Assembly: GCF_023715405.1 (NCBI RefSeq)
Contig: NZ_JAMBOC010000002.1
Location: forward strand, 186,001 to 250,000
DNA from: Solibacillus isronensis
Lineage (GTDB): Bacteria; Bacillota; Bacilli; Bacillales_A; Planococcaceae
Direction of reading: 5' to 3'
DNA: 64,000 nucleotides
Shown here: piece after piece, positions 8,300 to 17,989 of the stretch
Layout of the letters: each line of letters opens with the position of its first letter
Position numbering within the stretch: the first letter of the stretch is position 1
Made by a program: the position numbers and the translations under genes
Notes under the pieces: model-generated
Databases searched by the model: none
Seen by the model: only the letters and a program-made list of their open reading frames with translations
Told to the model about the DNA's origin: nothing

Positions 8300-8605
8300 C
8301 TAATCTCCCAAATAAAACTCCTTTATTTTATACGGTAAGACTTTACTCATAATAATTCCTGCCAAAGCCAAGCCAATCAAAATCACTCCAATTTCCATAA
8401 GGTTTTTTAACCATGTGATTTCAATCATATCCGTTATGTTGGATCCACCTATAATGATGAAAACAGCTCCCGCCCATGCCAATAAAAAACCTGCGCCAAA
8501 TTGTAGCCATTCTTTTTTCGAAAGCTGTTTAAAAACCGCCCTATGCTTATAAAATTTCCGAGTCGCAAAGATTAATAATAACCCTGTTAGAATATATCCA
8601 ATCAT
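8300..8605 (-). CDS. Small membrane protein, 101 aa
   Basis: Three predicted TM segments (IGYILTGLLLIFA, FGAGFLLAWAGAVFIIIGG, IGVILIGLALAGIIMS). A longer frame begins at 8707, but the ATG at 8605 has an AGGGGG ribosome binding site and overlaps the previous gene's stop as TGATG, indicating translational coupling. Family not recognised. Confidence 0.65.
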   Translation of the reverse strand: MIGYILTGLLLIFATRKFYKHRAVFKQLSKKEWLQFGAGFLLAWAGAVFIIIGGSNITDMIEITWLKNLMEIGVILIGLALAGIIMSKVLPYKIKEFYLGD

Positions 8606-8829
8606 CACAATCCCCCTGTATCTTTTCCTTTTAAAAGTTTGATTGTCGCCCATAACGAGACGATGAACAGCAACAGAAATATGAAAAAAGAAATTCCCGC
8701 AAGCCATTTTGCAACGATCGACGGCTGATTAATATATAGCTGTATATTTTTAATTAAAAATCCTATAAACACGGTTTGAGCTAGGATTAAGCTAATACTT
8801 ACAGAAATCGTCTTTGAATTCTGTGTCAT
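8605..8829 (-). CDS. Small membrane protein, 74 aa, two TM segments
   Basis: First gene of the membrane-protein operon. Strong AAAGGGGGGGAG ribosome binding site before ATG at 8829. TM segments at about 8-28 and 41-65, separated by a short polar loop. Its stop overlaps the start of the next gene by one base. No family recognised. Confidence 0.65.
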   Translation of the reverse strand: MTQNSKTISVSISLILAQTVFIGFLIKNIQLYINQPSIVAKWLAGISFFIFLLLFIVSLWATIKLLKGKDTGGL

Positions 8830-8940
8830 ACCCGCTCCCCCCCTTTAGTTATTATTTTACTATGCTAACATATTCTCCTAAAACGAGGTAGTACAGAGTC
8901 CGGCTTATAAAACTTACAGCGCCCTTCAACAAATTAAAAA

Positions 8941-8966
8941 ACCGGCATGAATTTCTCCATGCCGGT
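8941..8966 (-). terminator. Terminator of the diguanylate cyclase gene
   Basis: ACCGGCATG / CATGCCGGT with A-rich left and T-rich right flanks, ten bases after the stop at 8976. Confidence 0.85.
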
Positions 8967-8975
8967 TTCACCCTA

Positions 8976-10550
8976 TCAACTAAGTACGCTCTCACTTTCC
9001 GCATACACTTTCACGCGGTTACGTCCTTCTTCCTTCGCAGCATATAAAGCGGTATCTGCCTTATGCAATAGCTGATACAGTGTTTCCTCTGTCCAGTCCA
9101 CCACTTCCGCCACACCAATACTTAACGTAACTGAAAGATTCCCTGCTTCTGTCATGAGCGGTGCCTGCTCAACGGCAGTTCGAAGCTGGTTGGCTAGTAT
9201 TTCACCTTCTGCTTCATTGAAACCTTTCAGCGCAATGACGAATTCTTCCCCGCCGTATCGCGCGAAGAAATGGCTTTCCAGCAGTTGTGTTTTGCAAGCA
9301 TTTACGACGTGCACGAGCAATTGGTCCCCAATATGATGCCCGTACGTATCATTCACCCGTTTAAAGTGATCGATATCCATTAATAGGGCCGTAAATGGTA
9401 AACCTGTTTCCTTAGCTTTCTGAAAATCCTGCTCACTTTGCTGTAGAAATGCACGGCGATTATAAATCTTTGTCAGCTCATCGTAATAAGCTTGCTGCTC
9501 CAATTTTTCCTGCAGTCTTTTGATCTCCGTAATATCCGTAAAAACCAGCAACAGACCTTTACTGTTTCTCGCTTGTTCCAGTGAAGTAATACGGACTTGA
9601 TAAACCCGCTCCGCATGTTCGGAGCATAACCTTACTTCTTGAACGTACTCGATATCGGCCGTTAATTTGAATGGCAGGGCCTCTCCTGTCTGCTCATTCC
9701 AAAACTTCACGAAGTTTTTGCCAAACATCGATTTGTTCAAATTAGGCAACATCACTTTGGAAGCTTGATTGAATTCAATAAGCCGGTATGAATCGTCCAA
9801 TACGATGGCCCCATCATTGATACTATTATAGATTTTATCTTTCGCAATCGGCATAATCCGAAACAGCTGCGATGTGCTGATTGCCCACAAGTATAATAAT
9901 GAAGAAAGCCATAAAATCATTGGTACCGGATCTACCCCTGGAGGTGTGAATCCGTTCAAATAAAGAAACGCTGTCACTATCGGAACAAGCTGGCCGAACA
10001 TTAACGCGATCAATTGCGGACGGTATACCTTCGCCGTTTCCTTCCAATGAGAAATCAACAGCAAAAACGCGACAAACATGCTGGCAAATGTGTAGACACC
10101 GTGCACCATATACCACATGCCAATCTCCTGATAAACAAAAGGTGCCCCTAAATTCGGGTCCAGTTCAAATACACGATAATGAAGATGATGCCAGTGATTT
10201 GTCGCTACCATAATAATTGTAATAATCGGAACAAGAAGTATCAGCATGCTTCTTCTAACCGTCAGCTTAAATCCTAAATAGCTCATGACATACAGTAAAC
10301 CTAATGTTGCAGATGTAGGCATCCCGATGTAGAGAATGGTATTCCAGAAACTGATTTGTTCGAGCGTCGTCGATATTAAAGTCATAGCCGAAGCAAAACA
10401 GTAAATGCTAATGACTGCTGTATATAAAATAAAATAGTTTGCGATATTTGTATATTTATGACGTTTGCTAAAGGCATAGAGACATAAGTACAAATTCAGT
10501 ACGCCTGACGTGCAAACAAGCGTAATATACATAGTCAATTGCGAACCCAT
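8976..10550 (-). CDS. Membrane diguanylate cyclase: 7TM sensor, PAS, GGDEF
   Basis: 524 aa. Seven hydrophobic segments occupy about residues 5-225 (7TM histidine-kinase-type sensory domain). A PAS-like segment follows (about 235-345, IVLDDSYRLIEFN), then a GGDEF domain from about 360 with YDELTKIYNRRAF and the intact active loop RYGGEEF. It should make cyclic di-GMP from two GTP at the membrane in response to an unknown ligand. The RxxD inhibitory site normally five residues before GGEEF reads LESH, so classic product feedback is probably absent. Single gene with its own terminator. Confidence 0.9.
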   Translation of the reverse strand: MGSQLTMYITLVCTSGVLNLYLCLYAFSKRHKYTNIANYFILYTAVISIYCFASAMTLISTTLEQISFWNTILYIGMPTSATLGLLYVMSYLGFKLTVRRSMLILLVPIITIIMVATNHWHHLHYRVFELDPNLGAPFVYQEIGMWYMVHGVYTFASMFVAFLLLISHWKETAKVYRPQLIALMFGQLVPIVTAFLYLNGFTPPGVDPVPMILWLSSLLYLWAISTSQLFRIMPIAKDKIYNSINDGAIVLDDSYRLIEFNQASKVMLPNLNKSMFGKNFVKFWNEQTGEALPFKLTADIEYVQEVRLCSEHAERVYQVRITSLEQARNSKGLLLVFTDITEIKRLQEKLEQQAYYDELTKIYNRRAFLQQSEQDFQKAKETGLPFTALLMDIDHFKRVNDTYGHHIGDQLLVHVVNACKTQLLESHFFARYGGEEFVIALKGFNEAEGEILANQLRTAVEQAPLMTEAGNLSVTLSIGVAEVVDWTEETLYQLLHKADTALYAAKEEGRNRVKVYAESESVLS

Positions 10551-10723
10551 TTTTGGTTCACCCTCTCTTAATTAACACTTTTTCCTTATAATGTAGCACA
10601 TTTTAAAATATAAATGGATATTTTATTGAGATAATAATGATGGAATGAGGGCTTCCGTCCCAAGACTTCTTTAAGATTTCGACTATAAAAGAATGTGTTG
10701 TTTAACAATACCCACTATTAAAA

Positions 10724-10799
10724 ACGGACGCTGATTCCTATTACAGAATCGCGTCCGCTAAAACGCCGATCCGTACGAAATTTCAAGTACGAATCGGCT
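10724..10799 (-). terminator. Two consecutive hairpins after the gene at 10837
   Basis: GGACGCTGATTC...GAATCGCGTCC (about 10726-10759) and GCCGAT..GTAC...GTAC..ATCGGC (about 10765-10799), the second followed by a T-rich run. The tandem arrangement may terminate transcripts from both sides. Confidence 0.6.
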
Positions 10800-10836
10800 T
10801 TCTTTATTTGAACGTGAGAACCTTCCCACCGTCCTG

Positions 10837-11238
10837 TTAATTTAATTGAAGCTCCTCTACACGCGCTGCTTGAATATGTTTCCCAATAATGCCATACACA
10901 ATTGTCATCAACACGACACTTGCAACCATCACTGAAATACTTGGCACAATAAACGCTTTACTCATCGAGAAAATGACTTCTGTACGGAACCAGTTTTGGA
11001 ACGGTATACCTAGACCTAAAAGTACAGCGAAGAATCCGATTTTCACAACAATAGGTTTCCCTTTCATTTTACCGATCATCGTGTTAATAAATAAACGTAA
11101 CAGCGCCAATCCTGCTCCGACAAAAAAAAACGTTACTAAATACCCTTTCACCGCTTCATCCAGAATAAACGCTTTCCCCACAAATCCGATTAATATAATA
11201 CTAGCAATTGCCATTAATAGTTTAGATACTTTACTCAT
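10837..11238 (-). CDS. Membrane protein, 133 aa, four TM segments
   Basis: TM segments near residues 6-24, 31-51, 66-85 and 98-120. A longer frame starts with TTG at 11256, but the GAGGAGGA ribosome binding site lies inside it and points to the ATG at 11238 (MSKVSKLL). Family not recognised. Single gene with terminators downstream. Confidence 0.6.
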   Translation of the reverse strand: MSKVSKLLMAIASIILIGFVGKAFILDEAVKGYLVTFFFVGAGLALLRLFINTMIGKMKGKPIVVKIGFFAVLLGLGIPFQNWFRTEVIFSMSKAFIVPSISVMVASVVLMTIVYGIIGKHIQAARVEELQLN

Positions 11239-11545
11239 TGTTTGCTTCCTCCTCAAAATTGAACAACTTGTTCATTTCATACTCTTATTTTAAAATGGAC
11301 GAGTAATGGAAGCAATGCACAATATTCAACATATTGTTGATTTTTATTAAACTTCTCTCCCCAATTCTATTTGAATTGAAATTATAACCGAAAAGTGATA
11401 GATTCCAAGTAATAAATATCCATATCCCTTTACTTATAACCCAATATCATACAGAATGATTGTTAAATAGAAGATAAACTTTTATGTTTTAAACATATAT
11501 AAATCTAAAATGTTATAGGTTACCATTTGAAGGGAGTGCTATTTC

Positions 11546-12394
11546 ATGATTCAAAATACGGTTAAACGTAATAACGTACATATTCGAGGTAAAGGTAAAA
11601 AACCTCTAATATTCGCTGCGGGATTTGGTTGCGACCAAACGGTATGGAATGACATTTTCCCTGCTTTTGAAGAGGATTATCAAGTGGTTTTATTTGATTA
11701 TGTCGGGTTTGGAAATTCAGATATTACAGCTTTTGACCTTGTAAAATATGGAGAACTGTCCGGTTACGTACAGGATCTATTGGATGTTTGTGAAGCGCTC
11801 TATTTAAAGGATGCTGTTTTTGTCGGTCACTCGGTAAGTAGTATGATCGGTTTATTGGCTTCGTTAGAGAAACCGGAATATTTTTCACAAATAATCATGA
11901 TTGCTCCGTCGCCAAGCTATATAAATGATCCGCCTGTATACTACGGTGGTTTTGAAAAGAAGGACTTACTCAATTTAATGGACATGATGGAAAAAAATTA
12001 TATCGGCTGGGCCAATGCTTTCTCGATTACATTATTAAACAATACGGCAAAAGCAGGTGTGGCAAAAGATTTGGAAGATCGTTTCTGTTCTACCGATCCT
12101 TTATTCGCCAATACTTTTGCAAAGGCTTGCTTCTTTACTGATAGTCGTAAAGATGTTCCGAAAGCTACGGTACCTTCCCTTATTTTACAATGCTCGGAAG
12201 ATGTCATTGCACCAAAGGTAGTTGGCGAGTACTTACATGAGAATATGCCAAACAGCACGATTGTCTATATGAATGCAATCGGTCACTGTCCACATATGAG
12301 CGACCCAGAGGAAACCATTCAATTGATTAAAGATTATTTATTGGAGCAATCTGTGCCCCTTATCGGTGAGGGTGTGGGATTTATAAATGGATGA
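11546..12394 (+). CDS. rsbQ: RsbQ, alpha/beta hydrolase of the energy-stress SigB pathway
   Basis: 282 aa, closely resembling B. subtilis RsbQ along its length: the GFGCDQTVWN oxyanion region, FVGHSVSS with nucleophile Ser96, YINDPPVYYGGFE, NYIGWANAF, the Asp-bearing SLILQCSEDVIAP and the His-bearing GHCPHMS. RsbQ is required for RsbP phosphatase activation and is thought to deliver a small hydrophobic ligand to its PAS domain. GAAGGGAGTG precedes the ATG. The 3' end overlaps rsbP by 8 nt, so the two are co-translated. Confidence 0.95.
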   Translation: MIQNTVKRNNVHIRGKGKKPLIFAAGFGCDQTVWNDIFPAFEEDYQVVLFDYVGFGNSDITAFDLVKYGELSGYVQDLLDVCEALYLKDAVFVGHSVSSMIGLLASLEKPEYFSQIIMIAPSPSYINDPPVYYGGFEKKDLLNLMDMMEKNYIGWANAFSITLLNNTAKAGVAKDLEDRFCSTDPLFANTFAKACFFTDSRKDVPKATVPSLILQCSEDVIAPKVVGEYLHENMPNSTIVYMNAIGHCPHMSDPEETIQLIKDYLLEQSVPLIGEGVGFING

Positions 12395-13577
12395 ACTCAT
12401 AGAAAACGCTCCATGCGGGCTTCTCACTCTATCTGCACAAGGTGAAATACTTACTATAAATAAGACAATGCTAAATTTGCTGCACTATCCATCATCTGAG
12501 CATCTTATAGGAAAGCATTTTAATGTGCTATTATCTCCTTCCTCTCAGATTTTCTGTCAGCTCTATTTAGTACCAATGATGAAAGTGAAGCAGGCGGTAG
12601 AGGAAATGTTCCTGACATTACTATCCGTAATGAAAGAAGAAATTCCTATATTATTAAATGCATCTGTCCATGATAATCATCCGTTTACCTGTGTCATCTT
12701 TCCGATCCGTAATCGCAGTGCATTGGAAGACGCGCTCATTAACGCCAGAAAAATGACGGAAGATGCTTATTTAGAAAAAGAGCAGGCCCTTTTGGAATTG
12801 GAAAGAAAGCAACAGGATCTCTTGCAGGCCAATCAAATCAACACGAAAATCATGCGCGAAACCGAGCGTGATTTACAGATTGCCAAAAAAGTTCAGGAAA
12901 CCGCATTAACGAATGACATCACCAATGACAATATTGAGATTCTCTCTTATTACCATGCTTCCAAATCATTATCCGGGGATATTTTTGGATTTTATCAAGT
13001 AACGCCCCAAAAATATGCAATTATTTTATTGGATGTGATGGGGCATGGGGTTTCATCGGCCTTAATTACGATGTCCCTTCAATCGATGTTCCAAAAGTTA
13101 ATATCACGGGAAGCTGCGCCTGAAAAGGTATTGCAGGAGCTGGACCAATACTTGCACGATTTATTTCAAAATAACCAGGATGCATGGCATTACTGTACAG
13201 CAATCTATTTAAATATTGATATTCGTACACAGACGATTGAATATATCAATGCTGGTCATCCCCCTGCCATCCTGCAGGTAGACAACAATGGTGTACAGCA
13301 AGAGCTAGGTGCAACCAATCCGCCATTAGGAACATTCGAAAACATACTTTTTAAATCGAGAACTTTGCACTATGAACGCGGGACAAAAATTCTTTTGTAC
13401 ACAGATGGCGTTTCGGAAGCATTTGAATGTAACACTTTAAATGATTTATTGAACGAATCCATCTCCTGTCCATTGGCACAGACAAAAGAGACCATACAGA
13501 GTGCCCTCGAAAACAAGGAAACGATTTATAGTAAATACAATAACGATGACCAGTGTTTTATTTTGGTTGGGTTGTGA
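12387..13577 (+). CDS. rsbP: RsbP, PAS-PPM serine phosphatase
   Basis: 396 aa. PAS domain at about residues 1-105 (ENAPCGLLTLSAQGEILTIN), an amphipathic linker/coiled coil at about 108-165, and a PPM phosphatase domain from about 170 with metal-binding signatures LSGDIFGFYQ, LLDVMGHGVSSALITM and LLYTDGVSEAF. It dephosphorylates the anti-anti-sigma factor RsbV under energy stress, releasing SigB. RsbV/W/SigB are not in this window. It forms an operon with rsbQ and ends at its own terminator. Confidence 0.93.
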   Translation: MDELIENAPCGLLTLSAQGEILTINKTMLNLLHYPSSEHLIGKHFNVLLSPSSQIFCQLYLVPMMKVKQAVEEMFLTLLSVMKEEIPILLNASVHDNHPFTCVIFPIRNRSALEDALINARKMTEDAYLEKEQALLELERKQQDLLQANQINTKIMRETERDLQIAKKVQETALTNDITNDNIEILSYYHASKSLSGDIFGFYQVTPQKYAIILLDVMGHGVSSALITMSLQSMFQKLISREAAPEKVLQELDQYLHDLFQNNQDAWHYCTAIYLNIDIRTQTIEYINAGHPPAILQVDNNGVQQELGATNPPLGTFENILFKSRTLHYERGTKILLYTDGVSEAFECNTLNDLLNESISCPLAQTKETIQSALENKETIYSKYNNDDQCFILVGL

Positions 13578-13580
13578 TAA

Positions 13581-13610
13581 AAAACAGTGGGAGAAGCTTC
13601 CCGCTGTTTT
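13581..13610 (+). terminator. Terminator of rsbQP
   Basis: AAAACAGTGGGA / TCCCGCTGTTTT with a short loop and T-run, three bases after the rsbP stop. Confidence 0.9.
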
Positions 13611-13657
13611 TCTATTTTCCTACTAAGACTGTGACTCTTGCCCGTGGAGGTGTTTAT

Positions 13658-14008
13658 ATGAAGAAATTAATTTTAATATTTAGTTTCATTTTTTTTACTG
13701 CTTGTTCAAATGAAACATATTCTATTTACGGAGAAATCTCTTCAATTGAAGAAGATAGCATCAATGTTGGGTGTTCAGATCTAGTTAGAAAATCGAATAA
13801 CAGTAATGATGACATAGGCTATTCTTGTACTATAAAAATAACCGACGAAACGATTATTAAGACTCAAGCTGGTGATGCATTAACATTTGATGAATTATAT
13901 AAAAATAATGCGGTTTCAGTATATTTTGAAGAGCCAATAACAAGTGTCGATTCCGAAAGACTAACATTTGAAGCTAAAGAGATAACAGTATTTGAAAGTA
14001 AGGAATAG
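13658..14008 (+). CDS. Putative lipoprotein, 116 aa
   Basis: Short signal peptide with lipobox (MKKLILIFSFIFFTAC), Cys16 being the lipid-modified residue. The mature domain is a small beta-rich, OB-like region (IYGEISSIEEDSINVGC; VSVYFEEPI). The frame is open further upstream, but the GGAGGTG ribosome binding site before the ATG fixes the start. Function unknown. Confidence 0.75.
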   Translation: MKKLILIFSFIFFTACSNETYSIYGEISSIEEDSINVGCSDLVRKSNNSNDDIGYSCTIKITDETIIKTQAGDALTFDELYKNNAVSVYFEEPITSVDSERLTFEAKEITVFESKE

Positions 14009-14165
14009 AAGGGTTTTGAACAAAGAGGAACAATTCTGAATCCCTTTCTACAATACACTGTTCCATATTTTTTGACCTTCGATAATTCCGATTATTCTTC
14101 TTTCGTAATCAAACTCTATAATATAAGTGATTTCGTAATTCATTATAACAAACTAAATTAAAGAG

Positions 14166-14195
14166 CAACAAACGTTGATTTAATAACGTTTGTTG
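14166..14195. terminator. Hairpin CAACAAACGTT / AACGTTTGTTG
   Basis: Perfect 11-bp stem with an 8-nt loop and T-rich exit, between convergent genes. The stem core AACGTT...AACGTT recurs in the family A repeats further right. Confidence 0.75.
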
Positions 14196-14239
14196 TTTTC
14201 CAGGGATTACCGGGTTACATATAAATGCTGCTAGATTAA

Positions 14240-15703
14240 CTAATAAGTAGTTAATTTAACTGCTTTTTGAGCCGAGTAAATCCAGCGTTGCCACCAGGAC
14301 AGGTTATCCTGATATTCTTCCACATTTAGAGTGTAGAGGGCATCTTCGTTTTTCCAAATCCGTTCAAAATATTGTTCCATATCCAAGACGAGCGCGCTAT
14401 CATTTGGAGCAAGGATTCGTACATTATTTTCTAAATTGTAATTATCCAATGTACGTTCCGTATAATTGGAAGAACCGCTTGAAATGATTGTTTGTTCCGC
14501 TGTTTGAATCCAGATGGCTTTTGTATGGTATTGGCCGACTATGGTATTGTACCAGCGAATGTTGATTTGTTCATTTGTATCTTCAAGCAGCTCGTTCACA
14601 ACCGGCCGATTCGGCAGACCGGACTTTTCCTGGCCAAATGAGTTTTCGTTTGGATCTAGTATCATATTCACTTCCACGCCACGGTTTACTGCATCTGTTA
14701 AAGCGTTCACAATGCCGCGCTGTGCAATAAAGAACATGCCAACCCAAATTTTATCTCCCTCTTTTGTCGCCTCCAGATCTTCAAGTAAGGCATCCAAAAC
14801 TTTCTTCTCGGTCAAATACTGTACCGCATACTGGCCGTCATCTTGCTGGGGAATCTCCGCCCTCGGCAATTTTGGACCATCCGACATGAGCGACACCGCT
14901 TCTTCTGCCTCCAGAATATCGTTTATGACGGGCCCCGTTACTTTCAAAGCAAGATTTCCGTGGAAGCCACTTGCATCATGCGGGTTTGATGAAGTAATAA
15001 TCGCTTCCTTTTCCGAAACTGCTGCTTTGCGGTGGTTGGCTTTCACGTTGAGCAGTTCCAAATAGGAGGATGCGGTCATTTTTGGTGCTTTGCTCGACAT
15101 GGCGTTGGCAATCCATCCTTCGCCATCACGGTCGAACCATTGAAAAAATAATCGGTATAAGCCTGAATAAATCGGCGTGGAATCCCTCAGTGGTTCCAAA
15201 TCGGTATAAACAATTTCTACTCCGGCTTCACGCATCTTCTTGAACCATGGCGTTTCATAGGAACCATAGCCCTTATTTAGCGGATCGGTGATAAAAATAA
15301 CCGGCATATCCGGATTGTTTTTCTTTTTCTCGGCAAGCTTGTCAGAGAGACTATCTGCGATTTGCGGGAAATCTTCTTTTTCATCGAAATACCCATCCAT
15401 CAAGAAGAAATCCATCACGACAAACTGTTCGGCTTCTTCAATCAATGTATAAACTTCATCAAATATATGATTCTCATGTTTTCGATCCGTTCCATCTTGG
15501 TCTTGCGCATAAGTTAAATCCGTGATCATTTCAATATTGTCTGTTCTATGTAAGTCCCCTTCATAGGAAATATCTTTCGGCAACGGTTTATATGTATGCC
15601 ATAACATTACCCCTATATATAGTAAAATCAAAAGAAGTATAAGAACCCTTATAACCTTTTTTCTGCGACTCAAGCTGTTCCATTTCTTCTGAACTTTTTC
15701 CAT
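14240..15703 (-). CDS. Phospholipase D-family protein (cardiolipin synthase-like)
   Basis: 487 aa, anchored by an N-terminal TM segment (about residues 16-36, VLILLILLYIGVMLW). It carries two HKD half-sites, NHRKAAVSEKEAIITSSNP and YHTKAIWIQTAEQTIISSG, both followed by the Asn-containing strand typical of PLD active sites. Transphosphatidylation or phosphodiesterase activity at the outer membrane face is likely; the exact substrate is unknown. The ATG at 15703 follows GGGGGAA; the upstream frame extension lacks a ribosome binding site. Confidence 0.85.
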   Translation of the reverse strand: MEKVQKKWNSLSRRKKVIRVLILLLILLYIGVMLWHTYKPLPKDISYEGDLHRTDNIEMITDLTYAQDQDGTDRKHENHIFDEVYTLIEEAEQFVVMDFFLMDGYFDEKEDFPQIADSLSDKLAEKKKNNPDMPVIFITDPLNKGYGSYETPWFKKMREAGVEIVYTDLEPLRDSTPIYSGLYRLFFQWFDRDGEGWIANAMSSKAPKMTASSYLELLNVKANHRKAAVSEKEAIITSSNPHDASGFHGNLALKVTGPVINDILEAEEAVSLMSDGPKLPRAEIPQQDDGQYAVQYLTEKKVLDALLEDLEATKEGDKIWVGMFFIAQRGIVNALTDAVNRGVEVNMILDPNENSFGQEKSGLPNRPVVNELLEDTNEQINIRWYNTIVGQYHTKAIWIQTAEQTIISSGSSNYTERTLDNYNLENNVRILAPNDSALVLDMEQYFERIWKNEDALYTLNVEEYQDNLSWWQRWIYSAQKAVKLTTY

Positions 15704-15859
15704 TGAAATTCCCCCAGTACTGTTGTACTTCAAGTTCCCGCGAACAAGCAAAGTTAAACAGCGCTTGCTTGTGTGGGGGCTGGGATTTTCAGAGGAGTTT
15801 TAAGTTTAGTGCCACGGAAAAAGTCTGTTTTTAATTACTATCAAGTCCGATGCTGAAAT

Positions 15860-16327
15860 TCATTCAAGAGTAGGATCAGGTAACATTAAATCATCCTCTG
15901 CTAGTTGAAGAAATGTCTGATAGTCGCTGTATTCACTCTTTAGCTCTCTATATGCCTGTTCCCTTTGTTCACGTGTTGTTGCTTCCATATATTTATCAAA
16001 ACTAAGAGCAAAGTCTATTCTTGCTTCATTGTATTTATAGAAATACCTATCATGGATCTTTTGTTCAGTTGAAAGCCCTACACCTGTTTTATTAAAAATT
16101 GTTGAAAACCTAACATTTATGTTCCCAAGCATTTCTTTTCGTTCATCCTCTTCATAATTATCAGCATTCTCATGAAATTCGATTACTTCTGCAATTGGAG
16201 AAACCAATAATTCTAATGAATAGTATGGAATTTGTCGGTATTCAAGAATCGTTCGATGCTGCTGATACATAAACGTAATAATGTAAATTCCAATAATTCC
16301 AGCAATCACAAGTTTCAATTTTTTCAT
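15860..16327 (-). CDS. Hypothetical membrane-anchored protein, 155 aa
   Basis: A single N-terminal TM (LVIAGIIGIYIITFMY) with a long charged, helical extracytoplasmic domain (EFHENADNYEEDERKEMLGN, EATTREQREQAYRELKSEY). GAGGTGA precedes the ATG at 16327; a GTG at 16336 is an alternative. Family not recognised. Confidence 0.6.
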   Translation of the reverse strand: MKKLKLVIAGIIGIYIITFMYQQHRTILEYRQIPYYSLELLVSPIAEVIEFHENADNYEEDERKEMLGNINVRFSTIFNKTGVGLSTEQKIHDRYFYKYNEARIDFALSFDKYMEATTREQREQAYRELKSEYSDYQTFLQLAEDDLMLPDPTLE

Positions 16328-16545
16328 TCTAGTCACCTCACTATTAAAAGTATAACACTGGCTGAAGAGAAACTAGTTGAGCCTTTTGATTGAACAATTT
16401 TAGAGGAAGCATAATGTTCGAATAAAAAAACGGTTAATGCTGCTACAACAACGTGTAAAGATATCCTTCCCCCTCTCCATTGAATCATAGCCCACCATCA
16501 CATTAGTTGAAGTGCATATTTGGGAACTTTATTTCTCTTATCGTA

Positions 16546-16692
16546 TTAAATGTCTAATTTTTGAAAAACAAAATTCCGAAAATAAGAGATACCACACAGA
16601 AACCCAATTAAAACAATCGCTGATGCTTTTCTCCAAAAACCGCTTTCGCTATACCAAGAAGCTAGTGCTGAAGCTAAATATTTAATATAAAT
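16546..16692 (-). pseudogene. 3' remnant of a membrane protein gene
   Basis: An open frame of 48 codons reading LASALASWYSESGFWRKASA then LIGFLCGISYFRN, with a stop at both ends and no start codon or ribosome binding site. It looks like the C-terminal end of a 5'-truncated membrane protein. The interval 16330-17095 otherwise holds a degenerate family A piece (16525-16545) and a possible 33-codon plus-strand frame at 16959-17060 without a ribosome binding site. Confidence 0.45.
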
Positions 16693-16879
16693 TCAATTAT
16701 CTTAAACTTGACAGAGAATAATCTAAGTATTAATATTTTATATATTATAAATAGAGTTTTCTCCTTAGTTTGGTAGTCAATATTTTGGATATTGATTATC
16801 CATTCAAAAAGGAATTAGAATAATAATTTTAAATAATAGGTAGACATTTTAAAAAACCTAGATTAGGTTAGTTAAAAGT

Positions 16880-16943
16880 AAACCGACAATTTTAAAAGTA
16901 AATGGTTTGATATTTGAAACCATTATTTTTTGATTGTCGGTTT
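16880..16943. terminator. Long nested hairpin
   Basis: Outer arms AAACCGACAAT / ATTGTCGGTTT (16880-16890, 16933-16943) enclose an inner AATGGTTT..GAAACCATT dyad, followed by a T-run on the plus strand. No intact gene immediately precedes it. Confidence 0.6.
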
Positions 16944-17095
16944 TTTTATTTTTTAGAAATGAAAGCTATGGACTTGTTAGAAATGGTGCAGAGAAATAAT
17001 ATTTATATATGCCATATGGGAGAAACTAGAGGTAACACAGACTATAAAATAAATATATAACGATTAATTGTGGAATGGAAGGGATGGAAGTCACG

Positions 17096-17458
17096 ATGAA
17101 TAAAACAAAGGGTGCTCTTGAAGCCGAAATCAGTAAAGTGTTAACTAATTGGGAGAAAAGTTATCTAGGACGCGGTTCCGTATCGGTTAAATCAGATATC
17201 TTGAGAGATATGGTGGTTGTTGTGTTAGGGGGGGTCTTAACACCTGCTGAATATGCAGTATGCCAAGATAAAGAGGGCCTATTATCAGTTAAAAAAATGC
17301 GAAATAGCTTGGTGGAATCGGGTGTAGAAGAAATAAAAGAAGCAATACTAACCATAACAGGTATGGAAGTTGTGAGTTTTTATAGTGATTTGAGCACAAT
17401 AACTGGGGAACGCATTATGGTCTTTAAGCTTTCAGAGGATTTGCAAAGTAAATTATGA
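17096..17458 (+). CDS. DUF2294 (YbcI-like) protein
   Basis: About 120 aa with the DUF2294 pattern: KTKGALEAEISKVLTNWEKSYLG..., then DMVVVVLGGVLTPAEY and TGMEVVSFYSDLSTITGERI. Cytoplasmic, function unknown. Three ATGs are in frame (17075, 17084, 17096); GGAAG before 17096 and family starts favour the last. First clear gene of the accessory region. Confidence 0.75.
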   Translation: MNKTKGALEAEISKVLTNWEKSYLGRGSVSVKSDILRDMVVVVLGGVLTPAEYAVCQDKEGLLSVKKMRNSLVESGVEEIKEAILTITGMEVVSFYSDLSTITGERIMVFKLSEDLQSKL

Positions 17459-17592
17459 TGTAACAATTGAATGTAGTCATTTCTCTAGAATCGTTTCAAG
17501 AAGTTAATGTAATAATGAATTAATAGTCTTCTGGGGAAAGAAAAGATTTATATCCCTCATTATAATAGCGAATAAAGGAGGATTAAATTGTT

Positions 17593-17778
17593 ATGGATAA
17601 TAGTAAAACATCAGTACCTCAATTAGATACAAAACTTAAAAACCATCTTGAAATTTTCGATAATGAAATCCATCTAAATATAAAGGAAACGATAGCTAAA
17701 AATAAGGAAATAATAGAGAAAAATCGCGAAATTCTATCCTTTAAAATTGCCGACGATTCAAAGAAAATAATAGAATGA
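17593..17778 (+). CDS. Small charged helical protein, 61 aa
   Basis: An AAGGAGGA ribosome binding site precedes the ATG by about 9 nt. The translation is highly charged and helical (LKNHLEIFDNEIHLNIKETI, then KNKEIIEKNREIL), suggesting a short coiled coil. Family not recognised. Confidence 0.55.
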   Translation: MDNSKTSVPQLDTKLKNHLEIFDNEIHLNIKETIAKNKEIIEKNREILSFKIADDSKKIIE

Positions 17779-17830
17779 GTTTTTCTTTCTTCCTAAACAA
17801 TTGAATAAAACACCGCATAATATTCCACAC

Positions 17831-17925
17831 AAAAATCCACAAACAATGATTTAAAAGCGTTTGTGGATTTTTTTGGATTCTCAAACTTTCATTTAGGAAC
17901 GTTATTTTGTAAAGAACTGTATAAT
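17831..17925. repeat. Intergenic repeat family A, copy 1
   Basis: A terminator-like hairpin (AAAAATCCACAAAC / GTTTGTGGATTTTTT) is followed by CAAACTTTCATTTAGGAACG and a TATAATTTT end. It lies just beyond the 3' end of the minus-strand gene at 17990, the position held by most other copies. Confidence 0.65.
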
Positions 17926-17989
17926 TTTGTCAAAGTGCAATATTATATTTTGCAATGGGCTTAATTGAACCGATTGTTAATACATTGAT

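Noticed and set aside
14514..15065. 183-codon plus-strand frame
   Set aside because: Antisense to the PLD-family gene whose HKD motifs are intact.
16959..17060. 33-codon plus-strand frame MKAMDLLEMV...
   Set aside because: No Shine-Dalgarno and no recognisable features; may be a remnant.
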